From NCBI RefSeq assembly GCF_034190915.1, contig NW_026947631.1:62001-126000 (forward strand): 64,000 nt of DNA. Reading direction: 5' to 3'. The notes under the pieces are model-generated. The model was not told the DNA's origin. It did no database searches and saw only the letters and a program-made list of their open reading frames with translations. This stretch comes from Cavia porcellus. Taxonomy: Eukaryota > Chordata > Mammalia > Rodentia > Caviidae. Shown here piece by piece: positions 40,880 through 56,030 of this stretch. A program made the translations under genes and the position numbers. Position 1 is the first letter of the stretch, and every line of letters starts with the position of its first letter.

Positions 40880-43220
40880 ACACACCCATACAATGCGCAC
40901 CACCCCGTGATGTTTTTCTCACTCCTACTAGTGAATGTAATGTAACACACACCCATACAATGCGCACCACCCCTTGATGTTTTTCTCACTCCTACTAGTG
41001 AATGTAATGTAACACACACCCATACAATGCGCACAACCCCGTGATGTTTCTCTCACTCCTACTAGTGAATGTAATGTAACGCACACCCATAAAATGCGCA
41101 CCACCCCGTGAGGTTTCTCTCACTCCTACTAGTGAATCTAATGTAACACACACCCATACCATGCGCACCACCCCGTGATGTTTTTCTCACTGCTACTAGT
41201 GAATGTAATGTAACACACACCCATACAATGCGCACCACCCCGTGATGATTTTCTCACTCCTCCTAGTAAATCTAATGTAACAAACACCCATACAATGCGC
41301 ACCACCCGTGATGTTTTTCTCACTCCTACTAGTGAATGTAATGTAACACACACCCATACAATGCGCACCACCCCGTGATGTTTTTCTCACTCCTACTAGT
41401 GAATGTAATGTAACACACACCCATACAATGCGCACCACCCCGTGATGATTTTCTCACTCCTACTAGTGAATCTAATGTAACAAACACCCATACAATGCGC
41501 ACCACCCCGTGATGTTTTTCTCACTCCTACTAGTGAATCTAATGTAACACACACCCATACAATGCGCACCACCCCGTCATGTTTTTCTCACTCCTACTAG
41601 TGAATGTAGTGTAACACACACCCATACAATGCGCACCACCCCGTGATGATTTCCTCACTGCTAGAAGTGAATGTAGTGTAACACACACCCATACAATGCG
41701 CACCACCCCGTGATGTTTTTCTCACTCCTACTAGTGAATGTAATGTAACACACACCCATACAATGCGCACCACCCCGTGATGATTTTCTCACTCCTACTA
41801 GTGAATCTAATGTAAGAAACACCCATACAATCCGCACCACCCCGTGATGTTTTTCTCACTCCTACTAGTGAATGTAATGTAACACACACCCATACAATGC
41901 GCACCACCCCGTGATGTTTTTCTCACTCCTACTAGTGAATGTAATGTAACACACACCCATACAATGCGCACCACCCCGTGATGTTTTTCTCACTCCTACT
42001 AGTGAATCTAATGTAACACACACCCATACAATGCGCACCACCCCGTGAGGTTTTTCTCACTCCTACTAGTGAATGTAATGTAACACACACCCATACAATG
42101 CGCACCACCCGTGATGTTTTTCTCACTCCTACTAGTGAATGTAATGTAACACACACCCATACAATGCGCACCACCCCGTGATGTTTTTCTCACTCCTACT
42201 AGTGAATGTAATGTAACACACACCCATACAATGCCCACCACCCCGTGATGTTTTTCTCACTGCTACTAGTGAATGTAATGTAACACACACCCATACAATG
42301 CGCACCACCCCGTGATGTTTTTCTCACTCCTACTAGTGAATGTAATGTAACACACACCCATACAATGCGCACCACCCCGTGATGTTTTTCTCACTCCTAC
42401 TAGTGAATGTAATGTAACACACACCCATACAATGCGCACCACCCCGTGATGTTTTTCTCACTCCTACTAGTGAATCGAATGTAACACACACCCATACAAT
42501 GCGCACCACCCCGTGATGATTTTCTCACTCCTACTAGTGAATGTAATGGAACACACACCCATACAATGCGCACCAACCCGTGATGTTTTTCTCACTCCTA
42601 CTAGTGAATGTAATGTAACACACCCCCATACAATGCGCAATACCCCGTGATGTTTTTCTCACTCCTACTAGTGAATGTAATGTAACACACACCCATACAA
42701 TGCGCACCACCCCGTGATGTTTTTCTCACTCCTACTAGTGAATGTAATGTAACACACACCCATACAATGCGCACCACCCCGTGAGGTTTCTCTCACTCCT
42801 ACTAGTGAATGTAATGTAACGCACACCCATAAACTGTGCACCACCCCGTGATGTTTCTCTCACTCCTACTAGTGAATCTAAGGTAACACACACCCATACA
42901 ATGCGCACCACCCCGTGATGTTTTTCTCACTGCTACTAGTGAATGTAATGTAACACACACCCATACAATGCGCACCACCCTGTGATGATTTTCTCACTCC
43001 TACTAGTAAATCTAATGTAACAAACACCCATACAATGCGCACCACCCGTGATGTTTTTCTCACTCCTACTAGTGAATGTAATGTAACACACACCCATACA
43101 ATGCGCACCACCCCGTGATGTTTTTCTCACTCCTACTAGTGAATGTAATGTAACACACACCCATACAATGCGCACCACCCCGTGATGATTTTCTCACTCC
43201 TACTAGTGAATGTAATGTAA
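40880..43220. repeat. 2,342-bp HOR, copy D1a
   Basis: About 35 monomers, followed by a tandem copy at exactly +2,342. CCCTTGATG at 40,971 matches 43,313, and AATACC at 42,639 matches 44,981. Each unit contains two domain-C-type cassettes 1,740 bp apart (anchors 41,138 and 42,878). Private changes here include GAATCGAATG near 42,474 and CTAAGGTAAC near 42,887. The boundaries are within about one to two monomers. Confidence 0.85.
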
Positions 43221-45562
43221 CACACACCCATACAATGCGCACCACCCCGTGATGTTTTTCTCACTCCTACTAGTGAATGTAATGTAACACACACCCATAC
43301 AATGCGCACCACCCCTTGATGTTTTTCTCACTCCTTCTAGTGAATGTAATGTAACACACACCCATACAATGCGCACCACCCCGTGATGTTTCTCTCACTC
43401 CTACTAGTGAATGTAATGTAACGCACACCCATAAAATGCGCACCACCCCGTGAGGTTTCTCTCACTCCTACTAGTGAATCTAATGTAACACACACCCATA
43501 CCATGCGCACCACCCCGTGATGTTTTTCTCACTGCTACTAGTGAATGTAATGTAACACACACCCATACAATGCGCACCACCCCGTGATGATTTTCTCACT
43601 CCTCCTAGTAAATCTAATGTAACAAACACCCATACAATGCGCACCACCCGTGATGTTTTTCTCACTCCTACTAGTGAATGTAATGTAACACACACCCATA
43701 CAATGCGCACCACCCCGTGATGTTTTTCTCACTCCTACTAGTGAATGTAATGTAACACACACCCATACAATGCGCACCACCCCGTGATGATTTTCTCACT
43801 CCTACTAGTGAATCTAATGTAACAAACACCCATAAAATGCGCACCACCCCGTGATGTTTTTCTCACTCCTACTAGTGAATGTAATGTAACACACACCCAT
43901 ACAATGCGCACCACCCCGTCATGTTTTTCTCACTCCTACTAGTGAATGTAGTGTAACACACACCCATACAATGCGCACCACCCCGTGATGTTTTCCTCAC
44001 TGCTAGAAGTGAATGTAGTGTAACACACACCCATACAATGCGCACCACCCCGTGATGTTTTTCTCACTCCTACTAGTGAATGTAATGTAACACACACCCA
44101 TACAATGCGCACCACCCCGTGATGATTTTCTCACTCCTACTAGTGAATCTAACGTAAGAAACACCCATACAATGCGCACCACCCCGTGATGTTTTTCTCA
44201 CTCCTACTAGTGAATGTAATGTAACACACACCCATACAATGCGCACCACCCCGTGATGTTTTTCTCACTCCTACTAGTGAATGTAATGTAACACACACCC
44301 ATACAATGCGCACCACCCCGTGAGGTTTTTCTCACTCCTACTAGTGAATCTAATGTAACACACACCCATACAATGCGCACCACCCCGTGAGGTTTTTCTC
44401 ACTCCTACTAGTGAATGTAATGTAACACACACCCATACAATGCGCACCACCCGTGATGTTTTTCTCACTCCTACTAGTGAATGTAATGTAACACACACCC
44501 ATACAATGCGCACCACCCCGTGATGTTTTTCTCACTCCTACTAGTGAATGTAATGTAACACACACCCATACAATGCCCACCACCCCGTGATGTTTTTCTC
44601 ACTGCTACTAGTGAATGTAATGTAACACACACCCATACAATGCGCACCACCCCGTGATGTTTTTCTCACTCCTACTAGTGAATGTAATGTAACACACACC
44701 CATACAATGCGCACCACCCCGTGATGTTTTTCTCACTCCTACTAGTGAATGTAATGTAACACACACCCATACAATGCGCACCACCCCGTGATGTTTTTCT
44801 CACTCCTACTAGTGAATCTAATGTAACACACACCCATACAATGCGCACCACCCCGTGATGATTTTCTCACTCCTACTAGTGAATGTAATGGAACACACAC
44901 CCATACAATGCGCACCAACCCGTGATGTTTTTCTCACTCCTACTAGTGAATGTAATGTAACACACACCCATACAATGCGCAATACCCCGTGATGTTTTTC
45001 TCACTCCTACTAGTGAATGTAATGTAACACACACCCATACAATGCGCACCACCCCGTGATGTTTTTCTCACTCCTACTAGTGAATGTAATGTAACACACA
45101 CCCATACAATGCGCACCACCCCGTGAGGTTTCTCTCACTCCTACTAGTGAATGTAATGTAACGCACACCCATAAACTGTGCACCACCCCGTGATGTTTCT
45201 CTCACTCCTACTAGTGAATCTAATGTAACACACACCCATACAATGCGCACCACCCCGTGATGTTTTTCTCACTGCTACTAGTGAATGTAATGTAACACAC
45301 ACCCATACAATGCGCACCACCCTGTGATGATTTTCTCACTCCTACTAGTAAATCTAATGTAACAAACACCCATACAATGCGCACCACCCGTGATGTTTTT
45401 CTCACTCCTACTTGTGAATGTAATGTAACACACACCCATACAATGCGCACCACCCCGTGATGTTTTTCTCACTCCTACTAGTGAATGTAATGTAACACAC
45501 ACCCATACAATGCGCACCACCCCGTGATGATTTTCTCACTCCTACTAGTGAATCTAATGTAA
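43221..45562. repeat. 2,342-bp HOR, copy D1b
   Basis: Second tandem copy, with cassette anchors at 43,480 and 45,220. It differs from D1a at a few sites, notably an extra monomer carrying GTGAGGTTTTT (near 44,322 as well as 44,389, where D1a has only the latter equivalent near 42,048). It ends where GAATCTAATGTAACAAAC replaces the sequence that closes D1a. Confidence 0.85.
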
Positions 45563-46700
45563 CAAACACCCATACAATGCGCACCACCCCGTGATGTTTT
45601 TCTCACTCCTACTAGTGAATGTAATGTAACACACACCCATACAATGCGCACCACCCCGTGATGTTTTTCTCACTCCTACTAGTGAATGTAGTGTAACACA
45701 CACCCATACAATGCGCACCACCCCGTGATGTTTTTCTCACTGCTAGTAGTGAATGTAGTGTAACACACACCCATACAATGCGCACCACCCCGTGATGTTT
45801 TTCTCACTCCTACTAGTGAATGTAATGTAACACACACCCATACAATGCGCACCACCCCGTGATGATTTTCTCACTCCTACTAGTGAATCTAATGTAACAA
45901 ACACCCATACAATGCGCACCACCCCGTGATGTTTTTCTCACTCCTACTAGTGAATGTAATGTAACACACACCCATACAATGCGCACCACCCCGTGATGTT
46001 TTTCTCACTCCTACTAGTGAATGTAATGTAACACACACCCATACAATGCGCACCACCCCGTGATGTTTTTCTCACTCCTACTAGTGAATCTAATGTAACA
46101 CTCACCCATACAATGCGCACCACCCCGTGATGTTTTTCTCACTCCTACTAGTGAATGTAATGTAACACACACCCATACATTGCGCACCACCCCGTGATGT
46201 TTTTCTCACTCCTAATAGTGAATGTAATGTAACACACACCCATACAATGCGCACCACCCCGTGATGTTTTTCTCACTCCTACTAGTGAATGTAATGTAAC
46301 ACACACCCATACAATGCCCACCACCCCGTGATGTTTTTCTCACTCCTACTAGTGAATGTAATGAGCACACACCCATACAATGCGCACCAACCCGTGATGT
46401 TTTTCTCACTCCTACTAGTGAATGTAATGTAACACACACCCATACAATGCGCACCACCCCGTGATGTTTTTCTCACTCCTACTAGTGAATGTAATGTAAC
46501 ACACACCCATACAATGCGCACCACCCCGTGATATTTTTCTCACTCCTACTAGTGAATGTAATGTAACACACACCCATACAATGTGCACCACCCCGTGATG
46601 TTTTTCTCACTCCTACTAGTAAATGTAATGTAACACACACCCATACAATGCGCACCACCCCGTGATGTTTTTCTCACTCCTACTAGTGAATGTAACGTAA
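45563..46700. repeat. Link between the 2,342-bp pair and the next block
   Basis: Seventeen or so monomers containing CACTCACCC near 46,103, CATACATTGCGC near 46,175, CCTAATAGTG near 46,212 and a one-base-shorter ATGAGCACACACC near 46,372. The first three have partners at 62,757, 62,830 and 62,867 (about +16,655). The same neighbourhood also resembles about 51,510-51,960. No gene was seen. Confidence 0.65.
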
Positions 46701-49700
46701 CACACACCCATACAATGCGCACCACCCCGTGATGTTTCTCTCACTCCTACTAGTGAATCTAATGTAACACACACCCATACAATGCGCACCACCCCGTGAT
46801 GATTTTCTCACTCCTACTAGTGAATGTAATGTAACACACACCCATACAATGCGCACCACCACGTGATGTTTTTCTCACTCCTACTAGTGAATGTAATGTA
46901 ACACACACCCATACAATGCGCACCACCCCGTGATGTTTTTTCACTCCTACTAGTGAATGTAATGTAACACACACCCATACAATGCGCACCACCCCGTGAT
47001 GTTTTTCTCACTCCTACTAGTGAATGTAATGTAACACACACCCATACAATGCGCACCACCCCGTGATGTTTTTCTCACTCCTACTAGTGAATGTAACGTA
47101 ACACACACCCATACAATGCGCACCACACCGTGATGTTTCTCTCACTCCTACTAGTGAATGTAATGTAATGCACACCCATAAAATGCGCACCACCCCGTGA
47201 TGTTTCTCTCACTCCTACTAGTGAATCTAATGTAACACACACCCATACAATGCGCACCACCCCGTGATGATTTTCTCACTCCTACTAGTGAATGTAATGT
47301 AATACACACCCATACAATGCGCACCACCCCGTGATGTTTTTCTCACTCCTACTAGTGAATGTAATGTAACACACACCCATACAATGCGCACCACCCCGTG
47401 ATGTTTTTCTCACTTGTACTAGTGAATGTAATGTAACACACACCCATACAATGCGCACCACCCCGTGATGTTTTTTCACTCCTACTAGTGAATGTAATGT
47501 AACACACACCCATACAATGCGCACCACCCCGTGATGATTTTCTCACTCCTACTAGTGAATCTAATGTAACACACACCCATACAATGCGCACCACCCCGTG
47601 ATGTTTTTCTCACTCCTACTAGCGAATGTAATGTAACACACACCCATACAATGCGCACCACCCCGTGATGTTTTTCTCACTCCTACTAGTGAATGTAATG
47701 TAACACACACCCATACAATGCGCACCACCCCGTGATGTTTTTCTCACTCCTACTAGTGAATGTAATGTAACACACACCCATACAATGCCCACCACCCCGT
47801 GATGTTTTTCTCACTCCTACTAGTGAATCTAATGTAACACACACCATACAATGGGCACCACCCCGTGATGTTTTTCTCACTCCTACTAGTGAATGTAATG
47901 TAACACACACCCATACAATGCGCACCACCCCGTGATGTTTTTCTCACTCCTATTAGTGAATGTAATGTAACACACACCCATACAATGCGCACCACCCCGT
48001 GATGTTTTTCTCACTCCTACTAGTGAATGTAATGTAACACACAGCCATACAATGCGCACCACCCCGTGATGTTTTTCTCACTCCTACTAGTGAATGTAAT
48101 GTAACACACACCCATACAATGCGCACCACCCCGTGATATTTTTCTCACTCCTTAGGTGAACGTAATGTAACATACACCCATACAATGCGCACCACCCCGT
48201 GAGGTTTTTCTCACTCCTAGTAGTGAATGTAATGTAACACACAACCCATAAAATGCTCACCACCCCGTGATGTTTTTCTCACTCCTACTAGTGAATGTAA
48301 TGTAACACACACCCATACAATGCGCACCACCCCGTGAGGTTTTTTCACTCCTACTAGTGAATGTAATGTAACACACACCCATACAATGCGCACCACCCCG
48401 TGAGGTTTTTTCACTCCTCCTAGTGAATCTAATGTAACACACACCCATACAATGCTCACCACCCCGTGATGTTTTTCTCACTGCGACTATTGAATGTAAT
48501 GTAACACACACCCATACAATGCGCACCACCCCGTGATGTTTTTCTCACTCCTACTAGTGAATGTAATGTAACACACACCCATACAATGCGCACCACCCCG
48601 TGAGGTTTTTTCACTCCTCCTAGTGAATCTAATGTAACACACACCCTTACAATGCTCACCACCCCGTGATGTTTTTCTCACTGCTACTAGTGAATGTAAT
48701 GTAACACACACCCATACAATGCGCACCACCCCATGATGTTTTTCTCACTCCTACTAGTGAATGTAATGTAACACACACCCATACAATGCACACCACCCCG
48801 TGATGTTTTTCTCACTCCTACTAGTGAATCTAATGTAACACACACCCGTACAATGCGCACCACCCCGTGATGTTTGTCTCACTCCTACTAGTGAATGTAA
48901 TGTAACACACACCCAAACAATGCGCACCACCCCGTGATGTTTTTCTCACTCCTACTAGTGAATGTAATGTAACACACACCCATACAATGCGCACCACCCC
49001 GTGAAGTTTTTCTCACTCCTACTAGTGAATGTAATGTAACACACACCCATACAATGCGCACCACCCCGTGATGTTTTTCTCACTCCTACTAGTGAATGTA
49101 ATGTAACACACACCCATACAATGCGCACCACCCCGTGATGTTTTTCTCACTCCTTCTAGTGAAAGTAATGTAACACACACCCATACAATGCGCACCACCC
49201 CGTGATGTTTCTCTCACTCCTACTAGTGAATGTAATGTAACGCACACCCATAAAATGCGCACCACCCCGTGATGTTTCTCTCACTCCTACTAGTGAATCT
49301 AATGTAACACACACCCATACAATGCGCACCATCCCGTGATGTTTTTCTCACTGCTACTTGTGAATGTAATGTAACACACACCCATACAATGCGCACCACC
49401 CCGTGATGATTTTCTCACTCCTACTAGTGAATCTAATGTAACAAACACCCATACAATGCGCACCACCCCGTGATGTTTTTCTCACTCCTACTAGTGAATG
49501 TAATGTAACACACACCCATACAATGCGCACCACCCTGTGATGTTTTTCTCTCTCCTACTAGTGAATGTAGTGTAACACACACCCATACAATGCGCACCAC
49601 CCCGTGATGTTTTTCTCACTGCTAGTAGTGAATGTAGTGTAACACACATCCATACAATGGGCACCACCCCGTGATGTTTTTCTCACTCCTACTAGTGAAT

Positions 49701-50500
49701 CTAATGTAACACACACCCATACAATGCGCACCACCCCGTGATGTTTTTCTCACTCCTACTAGTGAATGTAATGTAACACACACCCATACAATGCGCACCA
49801 CCCCGTGATGTTTTTCTCACTCCTACTAGTGAATCTAATGTAACACACACCCATACAATGCGCACCACCCGTGATGTTTTTCTCACTCCTACTAGTGAAT
49901 GTAATGTAACACACACCCATACAATGCGCACCACCCCGTGATGTTTTTCTCACTCCTATTAGTGAATGAAATGTAACACACACCCATACAATGCGCACCA
50001 CCCCGTGATGTTTTTCTCACTCCTACTAATGAATGTAATGTAACACACACCCATACAATGCGCACCACCCCGTGATGTTTTCCTCACTCCTACTAGTGAA
50101 TGTAATGTAACACACACCCATACAATGCGCACCACCCCGTGATGTTTTTCTCACTCCTTAGGTGAACGTAATGTAACACACACCCATACAATGCGCACCA
50201 CCCCGTGATGTTTTTCTCACTCCTAGTAGTGAATGTAATGTAACACACAACCCATAAAATGCTCACCACCCCGTGATGTTTTTCTCACTCCTACTAGTGA
50301 ATGTAATGTAACACACACCCATACAATGCGCACCACCCCGTGAGGTTTTTTCACTCCTACTAGTGAATCTAATGTAACACACACCCATACAATGCTCACC
50401 ACCCCGTGATGTTTTTCTCACTCCTACTAGTGAATGTAATGTAACACACACCCATACAATGCGCACCACCCCGTGATGTTTTTCTCACTCCTACTAGTGA
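46701..50500. repeat. Domain D second block (E1)
   Basis: Matches about 52,240-56,030 with offsets drifting between 5,551 and 5,685, again by whole monomers. Shared rare variants are CACTTGTACTAG near 47,412 and 53,030, CTAGCGAATG near 47,620 and 53,239, CACACCCTTACAATG near 48,644 and 54,263, and GAATGAAATG near 49,966 and 55,517. It contains TTAGGTGAACG markers near 48,152 and 50,159 and cassettes near 49,210 and 50,637. An extra CTCACCACCCCGTGAGG-type monomer is present near 48,390 compared with the partner. Confidence 0.75.
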
Positions 50501-52239
50501 ATGTAATGTAACGCACACCCATAAAATGCGCACCACCCCGTGATGTTTCTCTCACTCCTACTAGTGAATGTAATGTAACGCACACCCATAAAATGCGCAC
50601 CACCCCGTGATGTTTCTCTCACTCCTACTAGTGAATCTAATGTAACACACACCCATACAATGCGCACCACCCCGTGATGTTTTTCTCACTCCTACTAGTG
50701 AATGTAATGTAACACACACCCATACAATGCGCACCACCCTGTGATGATTTTCTCACTCCTACTAGTAAATCTAATGTAACAAACACCCATACAATGCGCA
50801 CCACCCGTGATGTTTTTCTCACTCCTACTAGTGAATGTAATGTAACACACACCCATACAATGCGCACCACCCCGTGATGTTTTTCTCACTCCTACTAGTG
50901 AATGTAATGTAACACACACCCATACAATGCGCACCACCCCGTGATGATTTTCTCACTCCTACTAGTGAATCTAATGTAACAAACACCCATACAATGCGCA
51001 CCACCCCGTGATGTTTTTCTCACTCCTACTAGTGAATGTAATGTAACACACACCCATACAATGCGCACCACCCCGTGATGTTTTTCTCACTCCTACTAGT
51101 GAATGTAGTGTAACACACACCCATACAATGCGCACCACCCCGTGATGTTTTTCTCACTGCTAGTAGTGAATGTAGTGTAACACACACCCATACAATGCGC
51201 ACCACCCCGTGATGTTTTTCTCACTGCTACTAGTGAATGTAATGTAACACACACCCATACAATGCGCACCACCCCGTGATGATTTTCTCACTCCTACTAG
51301 TGAATCTAATGTAACAAACACCCATACAATGCGCACCACCCCGTGATGTTTTTCTCACTCCTACTAGTGAATGTAATGTAACACACACCCATACAATGCG
51401 CACCACCCCGTGATGTTTTTCTCACTCCTACTAGTGAATGTAATGTAACACACACCCATACAATGCGCACCACCCCGTGATGTTTTTCTCACTCCTACTA
51501 GTGAATCTAATGTAACACTCACCCATACAATGCGCACCACCCCGTGATGTTTTTCTCACTCCTACTAGTGAATCTAATGTAACACACACCCATACAATGC
51601 GCACCACCCCGTGATGTTTTTCTCACTCCTAATAGTGAATGTAATGTAACACACACCCATACAATGCGCACCACCCCGTGATGTTTTTCTCACTCCTACT
51701 AGTGAATGTAATGTAACACACACCCATACAATGCCCACCACCCCGTGATGTTTTTCTCACTCCTACTAGTGAATGTAATGTAACACACACCCATACAATG
51801 CGAACCAACCCGTGATGTTTTTCTCACTCCTACTAGTGAATGTAATGTAACACACACCCATACAATGCGCACCACCCCGTGATGTTTTTCTCACTCCTAC
51901 TAGTGAATGTAATGTAACACACACCCATACAATGCGCACCACCCCGTGATATTTTTCTCACTCCTACTAGTGAATGTAATGTAACACACACCCATACAAT
52001 GCGCACCACCCCGTGATGTTTTTCTCACTCCTACTAGTAAATGTAATGTAACACACACCCATACAATGCGCACCACCCCGTGATGTTTTTCTCACTCCTA
52101 CTAGTGAATGTAATGTAACACACACCCATACAATGCGCACCACCCCGTGATGTTTTTCTCACTCCTACTAGTGAATGTAATGTAACACACACCCATACAA
52201 TGCGCACCACCCCGTGATGTTTTTCTCACTCCTACTAGT
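50501..52239. repeat. Domain D spacer block between E1 and E2
   Basis: About 26 monomers. It starts with two successive GCACACCCATAAAATG monomers and a cassette (anchor 50,637), then common variants (GTAGTGTAAC near 51,108 and 51,175, CACTCACCC near 51,516, CCTAATAGTG near 51,631). Its second half reads like about 62,740-63,480 at an offset of about 11,239. No gene or insert was seen. Confidence 0.6.
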
Positions 52240-55200
52240 GAATGTAACGTAACACACACACATACAATGCGCACCACACCGTGATGTTTCTCTCACTCCT
52301 ACTAGTGAATGTAACGTAACACACACCCATACAATGCGCACCACCCCGTGATGTTTCTCTCACTCCTACTAGTGAATCTAATGTAACACACACCCATACA
52401 ATGCGCACCACCCCGTGATGATTTTCTCACTCCTACTAGTGAATGTAATTTAACACACACCCATACAATGCGCACCACCCCGTGATGTTTTTCTCACTCC
52501 TACTAGTGAATGTAATGTAACACACACCCATACAATGCGCACCACCCCGTGATGTTTTTTCACTCCTACTAGTGAATGTAATGTAACACACACCCATACA
52601 ATGCGCACCACCCCGTGATGTTTTTCTCACTCCTACTAGTGAATGTAATGTAACACACACCCATACAATGCGCACCACCCCGTGATGTTTTTCTCACTCC
52701 TACTAGTGAATGTAACGTAACACACACCCATACAATGCGCACCACACCGTGATGTTTCTCTCACTCCTACTAGTGAATGTAATGTAATGCACACCCATAA
52801 AATGCGCACCACCCCGTGATGTTTCTCTCACTCCTACTAGTGAATCTAATGTAACACACACCCATACAATGCGCACCACCCCGTGATGATTTTCTCAATC
52901 CTACTAGTGAATGTAATGTAACACACACCCATACAATGCGCACCACCCCGTGATGTTTTTCTCACTCCTACTAGTGAATGTAATGTAACACACACCCATA
53001 CAATGCGCACCACCCCTGATGTTTTTCTCACTTGTACTAGTGAATGTAATGTAACACACACCCATACAATGCGCACCACCCCGTGATGTTTTTTCACTCC
53101 TACTAGTGAATGTAATGTAACACACACCCATACAATGCGCACCACCCCGTGATGATTTTCTCACTCCTACTAGTGAATCTAATGTAACACACACCCATAC
53201 AATGCGCACCACCCCGTGATGTTTTTCTCACTCCTACTAGCGAATGTAATGTAACACACACCCATACAATGCGCACCACCCCGTGATGTTTTTCTCACTC
53301 CTACTAGTGAATGTAATGTAACACACACCCATACAATGCGCACCACCCCGTGATGTTTTTCTCACTCCTACTAGTGAATCTAATGTAACACACACCCATA
53401 CAATGCGCACCACCCCGTGATGTTTTTCTCACTCCTACTAGTGAATGTAATGTAACACACACACATACAATGCCCACCACCCCGTGATGTTTTTCTCACT
53501 CCTACTAGTGAATCTAATGTAACACACACCATACAATGCGCACCACCCCGTGATGTTTTTCTCACTCCTACTAGTGAATGTAATGTAACACACACCCATA
53601 CACTGCGCACCTCCCCGTGATGTTTTTCTCACTCCTATTAGTGAATGTAATGTAACACACACCCATACAATGCGCACCACCCCGTGATGTTTTTCTCACT
53701 CCTACTAGTGAATGTAATGTAACACACAGCCATACAATGCGCACCACCCCGTGATGTTTTTCTCACTCCTACTAGTGAATGTAATGTAACACACACCCAT
53801 ACAATGCGCACCACCCCGTGATGTTTTTCTCACTCCTTAGGTGAACGTAATGTAACATACACCCATACAATGCGCACCACCCCGTGAGGTTTTTCTCACT
53901 CCTAGTAGTGAATGTAATGTAACACACAACCCATAAAATGCTCACCACCCCGTGATGTTTTTCTCACTCCTACTAGTGAATGTAATGTAACACACACCCA
54001 TACAATGCGCACCACCCCGTGAGGTTTTTTCACTCCTACTAGTGAATCTAATGTAACACACACCCATACAATGCTCACCACCCCGTGATGTTTTTCTCAC
54101 TGCGACTATTGAATGTAATGTAACACACACCCATACAATGCGCACCACCCCGTGATGTTTTTCTCACTCCTACTAGTGAATGTAATGTAACACACACCCA
54201 TACAATGCGCACCACACCGTGAGGTTTTTTCACTCCTCCTAGTGAATCTAATGTAACACACACCCTTACAATGCTCACCACCCCGTGATGTTTTTCTCAC
54301 TGCTACTAGTGAATGTAATGTAACACACACCCATACAATGCGCACCACCCCGTGATGTTTTTCTCACTCCTACTAGTGAATGTAATGTAACACACACCCA
54401 TACAATGCGCACCACCCCGTGATGTTTTTCTCACTCCTACTAGTGAATCTAATGTAACACACACCCGTACAATGCGCACCACACCGTGATGTTTGTCTCA
54501 CTCCTACTAGTGAATGTAATGTAACACGCACCCATACAATGCGCACCACCCCGTGATGTTTTTCTCACTCCTACTAGTGAATCTCATGTAACACACACCC
54601 ATACAATGCGCACCACCCCGTGATGTTTTTCTCACTCCTACTAGTGAATCTAATGTAACACACACCCATACAATGCGCACCATCCCGTGATGTTTTTCTC
54701 ACTGCTACTTGTGAATGTAATGTAACACACACCCATACAATGCGCACCACCCCGTGATGATTTTCTCACTCCTACTAGTAAATCTAATGTAACAAACACC
54801 CATACAATGCGCACCACCCGTGATGTTTTTCTCACTCCTACTAGTGAATGTAATGTAACACACACCCATACAATGCGCACCACCCCGTGATGTTTTTCTC
54901 ACTCCTACTAGTGAATGTAATGTAACACACACCCATACAATGCGCACCACCCCGTGATGATTTTCTCACTCCTACTAGTGAATGTAATGTAACAAACACC
55001 CATACAATGCGAACCACCCCGTGATGTTTTTCTCACTCCTACTAGTGAATGTAATGTAACACACACCCATACAATGCGCACCACCCCGTGATGTTTTTCT
55101 CACTCCTACTAGTGAATGTAGTGTAACACACACCCATACAATGCGCACCACCCCGTGATGTTTTTCTCACTGCTAGTAGTGAATGTAGTGTAACACACAT

Positions 55201-56030
55201 CCATACAATGGGCACCACCCCGTGATGTTTTTCTCACTCCTACTAGTGAATCTAATGTAACACACACCCATACAATGCGCACCACCCCGTGATGTTTTTC
55301 TCACTCCTACTAGTGAATGTAATGTAACACACACCCATACAATGCGCACCACCCCGTGATGTTTTTCTCACTCCTACTAGTGAATCTAATGTAACACACA
55401 CCCATACAATGCGCACCACCCGTGATGTTTTTCTCACTCCTACTAGTGAATGTAATGTAACACACACCCATACAATGCGCACCACCCCGTGATGTTTTTC
55501 TCACTCCTATTAGTGAATGAAATGTAACACACACCCATACAATGCGCACCACCCCGTGATGTTTTTCTCACTCCTACTAGTGAATGTAATGTAACACACA
55601 CCCATACAATGCGCACCACCCCGTGATGTTTTCCTCACTCCTACTAGTGAATGTAATGTAACACACACCCATACAATGCGCACCACCCCGTGATGTTTTT
55701 CTCACTCCTTAGGTGAACGTAATGTAACACACACCCATACAATGCGCACCACCCCGTGATGTTTTTCTCACTCCTAGTAGTGAATGTAATGTAACACACA
55801 ACCCATAAAATGCTCACCACCCCGTGATGTTTTTCTCACTCCTACTAGTGAATGTAATGTAACACACACCCATACAATGCGCACCACCCCGTGAGGTTTT
55901 TTCACTCCTACTAGTGAATCTAATGTAACACACACCCATACAATGCTCACCACCCCGTGATGTTTTTCTCACTCCTACTAGTGAATGTAATGTAACACAC
56001 ACCCATACAATGCGCACCACCCCGTGATGT
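52240..56030. repeat. Domain D second block, copy E2
   Basis: Partner of about 46,701-50,500. Private changes include a two-base deletion (CCACCCCTGATG near 53,011), CGCACCTCCCCG near 53,606 and CACACCGTGAGG near 54,213. TTAGGTGAACG markers are near 53,838 and 55,709. The block is read by eye; a dot plot would place its edges better. Confidence 0.7.
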
